A program made the translations under genes and the position numbers. This document shows positions 1 through 8,523 of a DNA stretch of 20,289 nucleotides, one piece after another; the first letter of the stretch is position 1, and each line of letters starts with the position of its first letter. Origin of the DNA: Cladosporium sp. IMV 00045. Taxonomy: Eukaryota > Ascomycota > Dothideomycetes > Cladosporiales > Cladosporiaceae. The DNA lies in assembly GCA_001931905.2 (NCBI GenBank), contig MSJI02000859.1, positions 1 through 20,289 on the forward strand, read 5' to 3'. Under the pieces are notes generated by a model. That model ran no database searches and was not told the origin of the DNA. It saw nothing but the letters and a program-made list of their open reading frames with translations.

Positions 1-51
1 TATCGTTGACACAGCCGTGCCGTTGCAGTTATGTTGTATCACTATCATCAT
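1..51 (-). CDS. Start of LINE ORF2 (endonuclease/reverse transcriptase), partial
   Basis: Two consecutive ATG codons at 51-46 open a reading frame that stays open to the left edge (17 codons). It contains IQHNCNG, which resembles the start of the exonuclease-endonuclease-phosphatase domain of non-LTR retrotransposon ORF2 proteins (LQ-x-N pattern), where the Asn belongs to the metal-binding site. It begins inside the last 23 nt of ORF1 in another frame, a common ORF1/ORF2 arrangement in LINEs. The endonuclease body, reverse transcriptase and RNase H would lie outside the window. Seen: frame, overlap, motif. Known: ORF2 follows ORF1 in Tad1/I-type LINEs. Inferred: identity, since only 17 residues are visible. 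Confidence 0.6.
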   Translation of the reverse strand, partial: MMIVIQHNCNGTAVSTI

Positions 52-1726
52 CAACAGACATGTGCGTCGGGTCGCTGGGTTCGAAGATCTGGGCCGCCTT
101 TGCCACCATCTTGGTCCTCGGCCGGAGTTCTCTTGTCGGTCGGGGCGATGGTTCTGGTGTACTCATCTCTGAAGATATTGGGATCACCTGTGTTGGGATG
201 TTTTCATCCGGGTCAGCGGGTGTCCTCCCCATTTCCATCTCATCTCCGCCCGTTGTGAGGTCCTCCCCTTCTGCTGCCGATTTCATCGCTGGTGGGCTGC
301 TGCGCATCTCGGCTTCCTTCTGCTGGCGTGACTGTCGGTTCGGTCGCTTTTCGGGGCACCGCGGCGATGTCGCCGTGTGTGGTCCTTTGCAGTTCGCGCA
401 TTTCGCCACTTGGTGTTCACATGGTGCTGACCTTTTGCTGCATCCTTCTGCTGTGCATTCGTGTTTGCTCCCTTCGTGGTCGCCTGCACATACAAAGCAC
501 TTTGGTTCTTCGGTGCATTGGCCGAAGTGGTCTCGACCACAGCAGCGCATGCACATACCGCCTTCTCCTCGTTCCCAGAACCTCTCTGTCTCGTGGCGTC
601 TGCCTCCGAAGGACAGTCCCTTTGCTAGGATCACATCCGCCGCCTTCTTGCTCTTCACGGTCAAGACCAGTGTTGACCTCTTGATATTTCCGCTTTCGTA
701 GCGTTCGGCCAGGGTATCGCCTTTGATCCATCGCGGTGCGAAAGGCAAGTGCTCGCCTGTCATCAGCTCGATTTCCTCTCGTGCTACCTCTAGTCCGCCT
801 TCGTTCATGTAGCGGTCCAGCGCGACGCCGTGGACCCTCAGCTTGAGCCACTTTTCCGTCTTTTCCATATAGGCGACCTCGGGGTCTAGCTTCTTCACTG
901 CAGCCATCACAACCGCTGCGTACTTCAGTAGTTCGTCTGCACTTGCATTCTCGCTCAACACGCCGGTCAAGTTGCCCTTGTCCGTATATCCCATTTTGGT
1001 CAGTCTTACTGTCACATGGGCTCTCGCGTGGGCAAGAGCCTTATTGACTTCAAACATGATGTCTCTAGGGTCGCAACTATGCGATTGCACATTTCTGACA
1101 AAGAGGACTCGGCGCTGGTCCCGCGGATGTTTCTTCAACTTTTTCTTGCCGTTCGTGACCGTGGTCCAGCCACCACTTGCTCCCGACTCTGTGATATTGG
1201 CCCAGCTGGGCTGTGCCACTGGCGCCACTGGTGAACATGCTTGTCTGCTCGACGTTTGTGCTGTACCTCTCGGTAAAGCGCCACTTTTTGGTCGGGTGGA
1301 GATGCCTCCTGCCTCCTGCTTGAGTGTATACAACACTGCCATCACCTCGTTCATGAGTTGCGTGAGTCGAATTCGCTCTTTCTTGATTTCTTCCACTTCT
1401 GCTCGGAACGACCGCACATCGTCCGAACAGGCAGCAGCGGCAATGGCCTCATTGGGTACCTGCGAAGCTCTCGCAATGAGATCTCCGACCGCTTGTAGAA
1501 GAGCATTGTCTTGTATGCCGAAGGCAGAGTGTGTATCTGTCTTCCGCTTCTTCGGGCTCAGTGGTCTTGTGATCTGTCCCTCCCAGTTCTGCGATCCGAC
1601 TGCTCGAAAATCAGGGGGCGAGGGCAGATGCTGGTCCTTAATTGGTTCGGGGGCTTCCCCGCGCGTCCCAGACCCTTGAACTTCACACGAGGCTGGTCCT
1701 CCGCCACCTTTACTACGGGCTGACAT
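29..1726 (-). CDS. Non-LTR retrotransposon ORF1 (gag-like, CCHC zinc knuckles)
   Basis: A 565-residue intact reading frame from ATG at 1726 to TAA at 29. Such proteins bind LINE RNA and form the ribonucleoprotein used in target-primed reverse transcription. The N-terminal third is polar and low in complexity. A central folded part (about residues 200-385) contains KWLKLRVHGVALDRYM and a later RSTLVLTVKSKK stretch, like ORF1 proteins of fungal Tad1-type LINEs. A Cys/His-rich block follows (about 390-460): MCMRCCGRDHFGQC, then CFVCAGDHE, then CANCKGPHTATSPRC, which resemble successive zinc knuckles. The C-terminal 100 residues are acidic and basic low-complexity tail. No stop or frameshift is present, so the copy may be young. 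Its 5' UTR (above 1726) has no boundary that I can define. ORF2 starts inside its 3' end. Confidence 0.85.
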   Translation of the reverse strand: MSARSKGGGGPASCEVQGSGTRGEAPEPIKDQHLPSPPDFRAVGSQNWEGQITRPLSPKKRKTDTHSAFGIQDNALLQAVGDLIARASQVPNEAIAAAACSDDVRSFRAEVEEIKKERIRLTQLMNEVMAVLYTLKQEAGGISTRPKSGALPRGTAQTSSRQACSPVAPVAQPSWANITESGASGGWTTVTNGKKKLKKHPRDQRRVLFVRNVQSHSCDPRDIMFEVNKALAHARAHVTVRLTKMGYTDKGNLTGVLSENASADELLKYAAVVMAAVKKLDPEVAYMEKTEKWLKLRVHGVALDRYMNEGGLEVAREEIELMTGEHLPFAPRWIKGDTLAERYESGNIKRSTLVLTVKSKKAADVILAKGLSFGGRRHETERFWERGEGGMCMRCCGRDHFGQCTEEPKCFVCAGDHEGSKHECTAEGCSKRSAPCEHQVAKCANCKGPHTATSPRCPEKRPNRQSRQQKEAEMRSSPPAMKSAAEGEDLTTGGDEMEMGRTPADPDENIPTQVIPISSEMSTPEPSPRPTRELRPRTKMVAKAAQIFEPSDPTHMSVDDDSDTT

Positions 1727-1901
1727 GCCCGCCAGAAAGGCGCGCGAGATCTTGGTAGGGTGTACCTGGTCAGCTCGCTCAGTGCTTTAGAATGATACAA
1801 AAAATGACCTTGTCCGTGACAAAATCGAAAAGAAGTCCCCCTACTTCGAGGTTCGTCCCGTTGCCAGCTGCGATCGAGTATCGCACAGAATCACTGCGAC
1901 G

Positions 1902-2721
1902 ATGGACATGGTCGTGCAAATGACCGATCGTGGGGTTTTCGAGCGTCCAGCTGTCAGACTGTGCGTTGACACGCGACCTGAAGCATCGTCCATCCAGCTT
2001 TTCTTCCCACCCGACCACGATGGGCTTTCCCTTGGATACCCTCTGAGTGGCCTGCCTCGGAAGATCGGATGCATCCAGCCCACCGCGGCATCTGTTCAGC
2101 CTCCGCTAGCCACCGGAGAGACTAGAAGTGGAGATCATGTTCGAAAAGTCAGGAAAGTCGGCTGCTCAGCTCACATCCATCCATCCATGCGTTCGCCAAA
2201 GTCGGCAGACGAAGGCCAATTCAGCACACTGAGTCACGCCCCTTTAGGTCAAATCAGCGAAATCGAGGGCGACGGCATGGACAATTGGACGCCCAGTCCG
2301 TCCCCTCGCTCGCTCGACCTCGACTCTGACACGCTTGGAGGAGAGGTCTGCCTTCTCCCCGACGGATTGGCCCCTCTAAGACAGAACGAGAGGTACAGCG
2401 CGCTTCTACCACCCCCAGCGAGTGCTCCTTTGAGCAGCCGTGCGCGAACTGGATCTGACCATCGAAGGAATGTGAGTGTCGCCGAATCCGTGACAGGCGA
2501 GATCGCAAGTCTTTACATTCCCCGGCCCGTGACCAGACGCAATATCCAAACGAAAGAGGTGAGCAGATCACACTACCCTGAATCGCGTTGCTTGCTCGGC
2601 GTGAGTCCATGGGAAAATGTCCGACTTGACTAACGTTCACTGCGTGCGAAAGTAGGCCCTGCCACCACCTTACGTTGCGAACTGCCACAGCCAAAGATCT
2701 TGGGCCGGTTCGCGGGAATGA
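1902..2721 (+). CDS. Hypothetical protein, two exons, next to the LINE
   Basis: I do not recognise this gene. Exon 1 runs from ATG at 1902 to 2558 and is rich in Ser, Pro and Asp (for example DNWTPSPSPRSLDLDSD). An intron with donor GTGAGC (2559), branch-like TTGACTAACG near 2628-2637 and acceptor AAAGTAG (ending 2655) joins it in phase 0 to a short exon, 2656-2721, ending in TGA; total 240 residues. A second donor, GTGAGT at 2601, would give a 55-bp intron, also in phase, with the same last exon. The splice signals and the low-complexity composition argue for a real fungal gene. The 5' end is uncertain because the frame remains open for some way above 1902, towards the 5' side of the LINE, which could have interrupted or displaced upstream exons. 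Confidence 0.4.
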
Positions 2722-3165
2722 CCATCAAGTGACTCTTCACAAGTCATCCAGCAAGCCTATTTGACCAGGGCTATTGGGTTAACGTTAGAAGATCGGCATT
2801 TCGTTCGCCGAGCGAGAGAAGCCAAATTCGGGTTCCTCTGTCGATAAATTCCATCGTAAACGTATCCTTGAAGTGAAAATCTGTGCCTTCCTTGCCTAGT
2901 GTCCACACGTTCTTTGGTCCTCTTCTGCCAATGTATCTGCCAATGTATTAGCAGCAAGACACCGGTGCTACCGCTATTATTAGCTGAGCTGGCGCACGTT
3001 ACATCTATGCGAAGTCTTCTCCTTTTGTCCGTAGCGCAGGAACTAGAGCATAAGCTCCCGACTCGAACAGTCCGCTGTGCATTTAGCAGTGAAGGATTGG
3101 GCAGCTAAGCACGGTGCTTTTGCGAGAAGTCCCTCTCGTTCCTTATCTTCGTCTGTGCCCTTTGG
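2722..3165. other. Intergenic stretch, nothing recognised
   Basis: No convincing reading frame, RNA gene or repeat is visible between the two-exon gene and the minisatellite. A short local duplication of tgccaatgtat occurs near 2927-2948. Confidence 0.5.
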
Positions 3166-4240
3166 AGTGTCAGATATGCCAAGAGCACCATCTCGCCGGC
3201 ATCATTGCTGCCAGCGGCGTCAAAGTTGCCAAGGTCAGCTTCCTGCCATCAGCACCGCCGCTGCCAGCACTCTTCCCTTTCGGGCGGCGTCAAATTTGCC
3301 AAGAGCACCATGCCGCCGGCGGCATCACTCGTGCCAGCGGCGTCAAATATGCCAAGGCTACCTTCCTGTCGTCAACACCGCCGTTGCTAGTTCCCCTCCC
3401 TTCCAGCGGCGTCAAATTTGCCAAGACTACCTTCTTACCGTCAGCACCTGCCGCTGCCAGCTCCCTTCCCTGCCAGCGGCGTCAAATTTGCCAAGAGCGT
3501 CAAATATGCCGAGACTACCTTCCTGCCATCAGCACCGCCGCTGCCAGCTTCCCTCCCTTCCGGCGGCGTCAAATTCGCCAAGAGCACCATGTCGCCGGCG
3601 GCATCACTCTTGCTGGCGGTGTCAAATTTGCCAAGGCTACCTTCTCGCCGGCGGGATCACTGGTGGCAGCAGCGTCAAATTTGCCAAGGGCACCCTGCCG
3701 CCGCCATCACTCCTGCTGGCGGCGTCAAATTTGCCAAGAGCAGCATGTCGCCAGTGGAATCACTTTTGCCAGCGGCGTCAAATTTGCCAAGATCAGCTTC
3801 CTGCCATCAGCACCGCCGCTGCAAGCTTCCCTCCCATTCGGCGGCGTCAAATTTGCCAAGAGCACCCTGCCGTCGCCATCACTCGTGCCAACGGCGTCAA
3901 ATTCAACAAGAGCATCCTGTCGCCAGCGGCGTCAGATTTGCCAAGAGTGTCAAAGAATACCGAGAACATCTTCTTGCCATCAGCACCCCCGCTGCCAGCA
4001 CACCTCCCCATCAATGCCTCCCTCCGCCAAGATCACCCTCTCGCCGGCATCACTCATGCCATCAGAGTCAAATTTGCCAAGACCAGCTTTTGCAAGCAAT
4101 AGCCTTCCAGCAGCGTCGAATGTGGCAAGACCAATCTTGCCAGCATTGTCTCACCAGCACTACCTTACCAGCACTATCTTGCCAATAGCATCACTCTCCA
4201 GCAGATAACATGAACCCTCTGCGTCAAACTTGCCAACGTT
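3166..4240 (+). repeat. Complex minisatellite with GGCGTCAAATTTGCCAAGAG core
   Basis: About 19 copies of a core close to GGCGTCAAATTTGCCAAGAG recur in one orientation. Core starts read by eye include 3166, 3216, 3286, 3339, 3408, 3478, 3496, 3565, 3618, 3671, 3721, 3774, 3843, 3893 and 3928, with weaker copies near 4066, 4112 and 4223. The intervals fall into two classes: about 50-53 bp (spacer with CACCATGCCGCCGGCGGCATC) and about 69-70 bp (spacer with TACCTTCCTGCCATCAGCACC). One 18-bp interval is a bare core doublet. Because intervals are of mixed phase, all three plus frames are open for 250-360 codons and the same peptides (GVKFAK, ASNLPRA, RRQICQ) reappear in each frame. I therefore read it as non-coding repeat rather than a gene, though a transcript is possible. 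Confidence 0.85.
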
Positions 4241-4823
4241 TTTACTGCCTTCCCTAGCATTACTTCTGCCCTCAGAATCTTTTATACAAAGTCTTTAACT
4301 TTAAGGCGAGTGGACAAGTACTCGTTATCCTAAACCACAACCATTCTTGACTGGCAAACGTCCACGAGCTGGTCCCTACTCTGGAATCCCTTCTGTTCAT
4401 CTCGGGCAGTCACAAGAAAGCTCATTGTCCCATCGTTGTCCGTGAAACGGTGTCCGTGATGTGATGAAGCGGGCGCCTCACCTGGAAGCGCAGGATCGCA
4501 ACTCCCGCAGAATATATTATTGTGAGCGATATCACCCGGGACCATGCTGTTGACGCCCGGCGACTCGATGGTCGGTGAGTGAGACGCATCGGAGCCGCGA
4601 GCTTAAAGTCCACTCACTTTCACCGACAACAAGGAGCCGAAGGGCCGAGGAATGCATAGTGTCAATCGGTGATGAGGGGTAGAGCGGAGGCAGGGTATGC
4701 CAGGCCAGCTAGGGCAGATCAGGGTACTGGCTTTCAGTCCCGCATGGTTCGTCGCTAACGTTAATCGAGTGTCAAGCAAGTGGGCCCCGCCGCACTGACG
4801 CTTTCTCGCGACTCTTGGCGTGT
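4241..4823. other. Intergenic stretch, nothing recognised
   Basis: Only short, unconvincing reading frames are present on either strand. No repeat or RNA gene was recognised. The part above about 4600 could hold the 3' UTR of the minus-strand gene that ends at 4824. Confidence 0.4.
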
Positions 4824-5569
4824 TCATGCTTGGGACGTGCGCCAGGATGCCCCGCCACACTCATGTGACTTGGCCATCTCTCGGAAGGAAACGACCTTCG
4901 AGCCATCCTCAGCAAGCGCGAGGTAGCCACCGAAGCCATCAAGTGCGTGGAACGCACGCAGATCGTAGGGTGGGTCGTTGAGGAGTAGACGGAGCCGAGT
5001 ATTTGGGGGAGACTGTAGGTACAAGGTTGGCATAGAACAGGAAGAAAACAATAAAGGTGAAAGCACAGCATGTGAGTCACCGTCTGCGAACGCTGGCAGG
5101 CAAGAAGTAGTTGAGGGGAGAGTGTAGGAGGCAGCTGGCCCAGTCTGCCCTTGGGTGTCGAACTAGCGAAGTGGAGCGGCCCGCAACGGGACGCGTCGGC
5201 TGCCGTGCCCTCCTCCACCAGGCAAAGCTGCTGGAAGAAGCGGCAACGGAGCGAGGAGGAGGAGGAGGAGGAGGAGGAGGAGGAATTTATTCCGCCCGGC
5301 GCTAAGCACCTAAAGGGCAACAGACTATCTACGTCGCAAGATTTACGTGCAGCTGGTGAGGCTAAACCTAACAGAAATTCAAGTACATCGTTCCTCAACA
5401 CTCTGGGCCAGCAAACGGTGTATGTCTCCTTGCTTCGACTTTTCGTGATGGATGGTCGGCAGGTTTTCTTGAAGCTGTGTTTCCAAGTGTTCATCGTCCC
5501 ATCTCCGGCGGATGAAGCGGGTCCTGCCGTGTGCACGAGGGTGTGTGTGGTGGTTGCGGTGTTGATCAT
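4824..5569 (-). CDS. Hypothetical protein with poly-Ser tract, two exons
   Basis: I do not recognise the function. ATG at 5569 opens exon 1 (to 5081, 163 codons), which contains an 11-Ser run encoded by a TCC repeat. A donor GTGACT (5080) and an acceptor CCTACAG (ending 5013) define a 68-bp intron; splicing is in phase 0 into exon 2 (5012-4824), ending with TGA, total 225 residues. Exon 2 is the most protein-like part (NTRLRLLLNDPPYDLRAF, then GGYLALAEDGSKVV). The chosen ATG overlaps TATAAATG, so this TATA-like string cannot serve that ATG; a later ATG in exon 1 (GTMNTW) is an alternative start. Exon 1 looks weak and could instead be UTR. The model is inferred from splice signals only. Confidence 0.33.
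5253..5284 (+). repeat. (GAG)n microsatellite
   Basis: About ten uninterrupted GAG/AGG triplets. On the minus strand it encodes the poly-Ser tract of the hypothetical protein at 4824-5569. Confidence 0.9.
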
Positions 5570-5757
5570 TTATAGGGTCGCGTTCTCCGATCGCTGTCCA
5601 GATCCTACCTCATCGTCTGCCATCTCTGGTTCGTGTCGTGCTCAAATCGCTTAGTCGCCAGGGTGAAATTGATCACAGCTCGCACCGCATCCATGTCCGG
5701 TTGTCGGTATCCGAGGTGGACTTGCCTCCGAGCAGACGAGAAGGATTGCCTTCGCCC

Positions 5758-6262
5758 AAACCTGCTTTTGGTAAGGGTACCCATTTGATGGGTAAGGGTA
5801 CCACCCTTAAGGGGATGGGTAAGGGTATGAACAAGAGATTTAGTGGGTAAGGGTACCCTTTGGGTACCCATTAGATGTGATCTGATAAGATCATTCACTT
5901 TTATTCGTCGCAAGCACCTTACAAGAAGGGGTAGGGCTGAGCAGCGTCCGAGCTTGGCTTGATCAGCCGACTGTTGACGGATTCGAAACATTGTGGGATC
6001 AATTTATCCAGTGTTGAACAAGCCCATTACTGACTGCCATATCCGCTTCGCCTGTAAGACATCAATATACGAGAGATCGCTCAAGAGCCGTTGGACATGA
6101 CCTGCACCCCACCCAAGACCGGAAAGGGCGGGAATGAGAATGCCAAGACCTGCTACAATGGGTACCCATTATGGGTAAGGGTGAGGCGCCGCCTCCATGG
6201 GTACCCAAGTTATGGGTAAGGGTAGCCCAAATTTAATGGGTAAGGGTACCAAAAGCAGGTTT
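5758..6262. mobile_element. Non-autonomous TIR element (MITE-like), 505 bp, with GGGTA subterminal repeats
   Basis: The two ends are perfect 16-bp inverted repeats: AAACCTGCTTTTGGTA at 5758-5773 and its reverse complement at 6247-6262. Inside each end lie several copies of a GGGTAAGGGTACC-like motif: about 5769-5873 on the left and about 6160-6250 on the right, in both orientations and with GGGTACCC palindromes. The interior (about 5880-6155) lacks the motif and has no long reading frame. This layout (TIR plus clustered subterminal motifs) is that of a short non-autonomous DNA transposon whose transposase binds the motifs. The right end coincides with the break in the ABC transporter frame. 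I could not find a target-site duplication (flanks CTTCGCCC and GCTCACGA differ), so the superfamily stays open. Confidence 0.65.
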
Positions 6263-6459
6263 GCTCACGAGGGTCCCATCACAGCCATCAGCTGCCCGTC
6301 TCTGACCATACCGTTCACGCCAGACAGAATGGTCTTCAGATTTCTCGATTTCCGGTCCTTGACCTTGACAGTGAGTCCCGTCCACAGGAAACTGCCTACG
6401 CTGTTCTTCTCAAACAGTTTGTCAACTCCATTTTCCACTCGGCTCAGCGGGTCAGTCAT
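6263..6459 (-). pseudogene. ABCG-type transporter, N-terminal fragment broken in Walker A
   Basis: From ATG at 6459 the frame reads an N-terminal stretch like those of ABCG half transporters or PDR proteins: FLWTGLTVKVKD, then KTILSGVNGMVRDGQLMAVMGPS. The last part is the strand leading into Walker A, normally GPSG(A/S)GKT. After GPS the next codon is TGA where GGA (Gly) is expected, then GC, then the terminal repeat of the 505-bp element. So the fragment shows a nonsense change plus an insertion inside the ATP-binding loop and cannot make a transporter. Only about 64 codons remain. On the far side of the element a reading with LLGGKSTSD near 5735-5709 might be the continuation, but it is too degraded to rely on. 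Upstream exons are possible above 6459. Confidence 0.65.
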
Positions 6460-6991
6460 TTCCACGGATGTGTAGTGTATGGTGGTTTCGGATTCTTGGG
6501 ATGTCAGAAATGGCAACGGCAAACTCAAGTCATGATCAAAGGATTTAACCTAATCACAGGCTACGTACCGGACGTGCCCCCCGTCGAGGGGTACGGAAAG
6601 GGCGCCGCAAACAAAGTTTCGACCTCGACCACCGGTGGAAGGAAGCTGAAGCTTCTCAATCGGGAAGCTACCAACTCAGATCATTTATCGTAAAAGAGGG
6701 AACGGCGCTGGTGCTCGGTGGTCCGACTTGCGTTGGCGCTCGGATAGTTGTGCTAAACCCTGCTCTGCCTAGAAATGACTTGCAGATTTTCTCTCCAGCA
6801 GGAGGCGTTCTGACCGATTGGAGGGACGGGAGAAGGGACCGACATTCGGGGACGCAAAGCCTGAGCCGCAAATCACTACTCAAGTGTGCACTGTCCTGCA
6901 GTCCACAGTACTTAAGCTTTGTTCGACCTTACTCTAAGGTCCTTCTCGTGGCACTGAAAAGGCATATACCACGGGATCGCATCTGTGCCCG
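6460..6991. other. Intergenic region between the ABC fragment and the kinase
   Basis: The two neighbours are divergent, so this 532-bp stretch should carry the kinase promoter and the former ABC transporter promoter. I see no clear TATA box or repeat in it, and its short reading frames look like chance. Confidence 0.4.
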
Positions 6992-8077
6992 ATGGACCAG
7001 TACCTTCCATCACCGCTTTCCAGCATAAGGCATGACGATCTGTTGGAACGCTACAATATCATCCGAAAAGTAGGGGAAGGTGCATACGGGGTTTTCTACA
7101 AAGCCACGCCGAAGAATTCGGAAGACGAAGTTGCGATCAAGATCATAAAGCACTTGGACGACAAGCTTGTGCGGAGTCGGACGCTGCGGGAGATCAGGAT
7201 CCTCCACCACCTCCGCCACGACAATATAACAGCGCTGGTTGACACAATTCGGCCATACGACTTGACACGGTTCTCAGAGGCTTGTTTTGTTCAGGAGTTC
7301 GTGCCACACAATCTAAGTCAAATCATCCGCGCGCAGCCGCTCTCCGAGCACCACATCTCATACTTGACACACCAGATCTTCTGCGGCCTGAATGCTATCC
7401 ACGCGGCGCACATCATTCACCGGGACCTGAAACCGGACAACATCTTGGTCAAAGAGAACTGGGACTTGAAAATATGCGACTTTGGCTTAGCACGGGCAGA
7501 AAAAGACAGTGAGAAGATATTCCGCCACATGACGCAATATGTTGCCACACGCTGGTATCGCGCACCGGAGATCATGCTGTCTAAGTACAACAAAGCTGTG
7601 GATGTGTGGTCTGTTGGATGCATTTTGGGAGAGATGCTTGGGCGAGTGGTACTCTTTCCCGGAAAACATTACCACCATCAGCTGAGTTTGATATTGGAGA
7701 CTCTCGGCTACCCCTCGAAAGATGACTTGGCTGCCACTTGTAGCTGGAGGGCCTTAAACTACATCGAAACTACATTCTCTGGCCGAATCGCCAAAACTGG
7801 CAAACCGTGGACAGATAGCTTTCCGAGCGCTTCGACAAACGTGCTGCACCTTCTACGTGGGCTTCTATCGTTCAATCCGAAAAAGCGCACCACTGCCCGC
7901 GAAGCTTTGGAACATCCATTTTTCAAGAACTCGGGGTATGATGAGCCCGGCAGGAGCGGCTGCGAGAGCTTGACCAGACAGGCTTGCGCCAGGGTTTTCC
8001 CGTTAGGCAGTGAAGGAGCAGGATCAAAGCGTGAGTGCGACATCTTACTTTGGAAGAGACTATCAGTGGTGAGCTAA
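6992..8077 (+). CDS. MAP-kinase-like protein kinase, intronless, TQY activation lip
   Basis: A single uninterrupted frame of 361 residues with a complete serine/threonine kinase domain. Visible: glycine loop GEGAYG (28-33), ATP-binding Lys in VAIK (K50), helix-C Glu in LREI (E67), catalytic loop HRDLKPDN (143-150), DFG (163-165), and MTQYVATRWYRAPE (180-193). The last motif and the following DVWSVGCILGEML are typical of ERK-type MAP kinases, which phosphorylate Ser/Thr-Pro sites after dual phosphorylation of a T-x-Y motif. Here the motif is T181-Q-Y183, where fungal MAPKs have TEY or TGY. The C-terminal tail after HPFFK is short, with only a weak docking-like YDEP. Fungal MAPK genes normally have introns, so this could be a retrocopy or a diverged paralogue. 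All catalytic residues are present, so activity is likely if it is expressed. Confidence 0.85.
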   Translation: MDQYLPSPLSSIRHDDLLERYNIIRKVGEGAYGVFYKATPKNSEDEVAIKIIKHLDDKLVRSRTLREIRILHHLRHDNITALVDTIRPYDLTRFSEACFVQEFVPHNLSQIIRAQPLSEHHISYLTHQIFCGLNAIHAAHIIHRDLKPDNILVKENWDLKICDFGLARAEKDSEKIFRHMTQYVATRWYRAPEIMLSKYNKAVDVWSVGCILGEMLGRVVLFPGKHYHHQLSLILETLGYPSKDDLAATCSWRALNYIETTFSGRIAKTGKPWTDSFPSASTNVLHLLRGLLSFNPKKRTTAREALEHPFFKNSGYDEPGRSGCESLTRQACARVFPLGSEGAGSKRECDILLWKRLSVVS

Positions 8078-8523
8078 TTTAGGGCGGCAGGCGAGCTGTA
8101 CGGCGAGCTGATACGTATCTCGGACGAGTCAATGTGTAGTCGGGCATTGTTGCTGTTGAATGCATGGCAGGATGGAACGGCTTGTAAGACATAAGGGTGC
8201 AACACGTTGGGGCTGCCCAGAAAAGGTGCAGGAGAGTTGGCCAGGGCATCACAAGTGACTGGAAGCTTCATGTATCTCTGTGATTCTGGATACAGTAGCT
8301 GCAATAGAGGAACATTGTTTATTTGTTACGGAGTGTAGCAGAGGTATTATGAATATCTGACCCCGGTTCCTCAATCAGGCAGCGTGCGTGCAAGACCTGG
8401 ACACGGCCCAAGATTTTACAAGTTCGTGTCTGTAAGGACTGACAAAATTGAGTACGATTGACAGGCCAGACGCCGTCAAGGCCAGGGGAACTGTTTGCGC
8501 ACCGTAAATCATACAGCCACCTT
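8078..8523. other. Convergent 3' region between kinase and MAPEG-like gene
   Basis: The kinase (plus) and the MAPEG-like gene (minus) converge here. No gene or repeat is recognised; both 3' UTRs probably fall in it. Confidence 0.4.

Noticed and set aside
2254..2694. 146-codon minus-strand frame opposite the hypothetical two-exon gene
   Set aside because: No domain and atypical composition; the plus strand has convincing splice signals over the same region.
3166..3940. CRISPR array (regularly spaced 20-bp repeats)
   Set aside because: The spacers are themselves repeated in two classes, the cores vary, and the host looks eukaryotic.
3077..4208. Three long overlapping plus-strand reading frames (341, 364 and 256 codons) as repeat-protein genes
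   Set aside because: They cover the same minisatellite in all three frames and repeat the same peptides, so openness follows from the unit composition rather than from a protein.
4330..4613. Short minus-strand frames with a GTGAGG donor as a small gene
   Set aside because: No matching acceptor that restores a plausible protein and no recognisable domain.
5768..5880. GGGTAAGGGTACC array as an interstitial telomere repeat
   Set aside because: The motif is not a regular TTAGGG array, occurs in both orientations and is confined to the two ends of an element with terminal inverted repeats.
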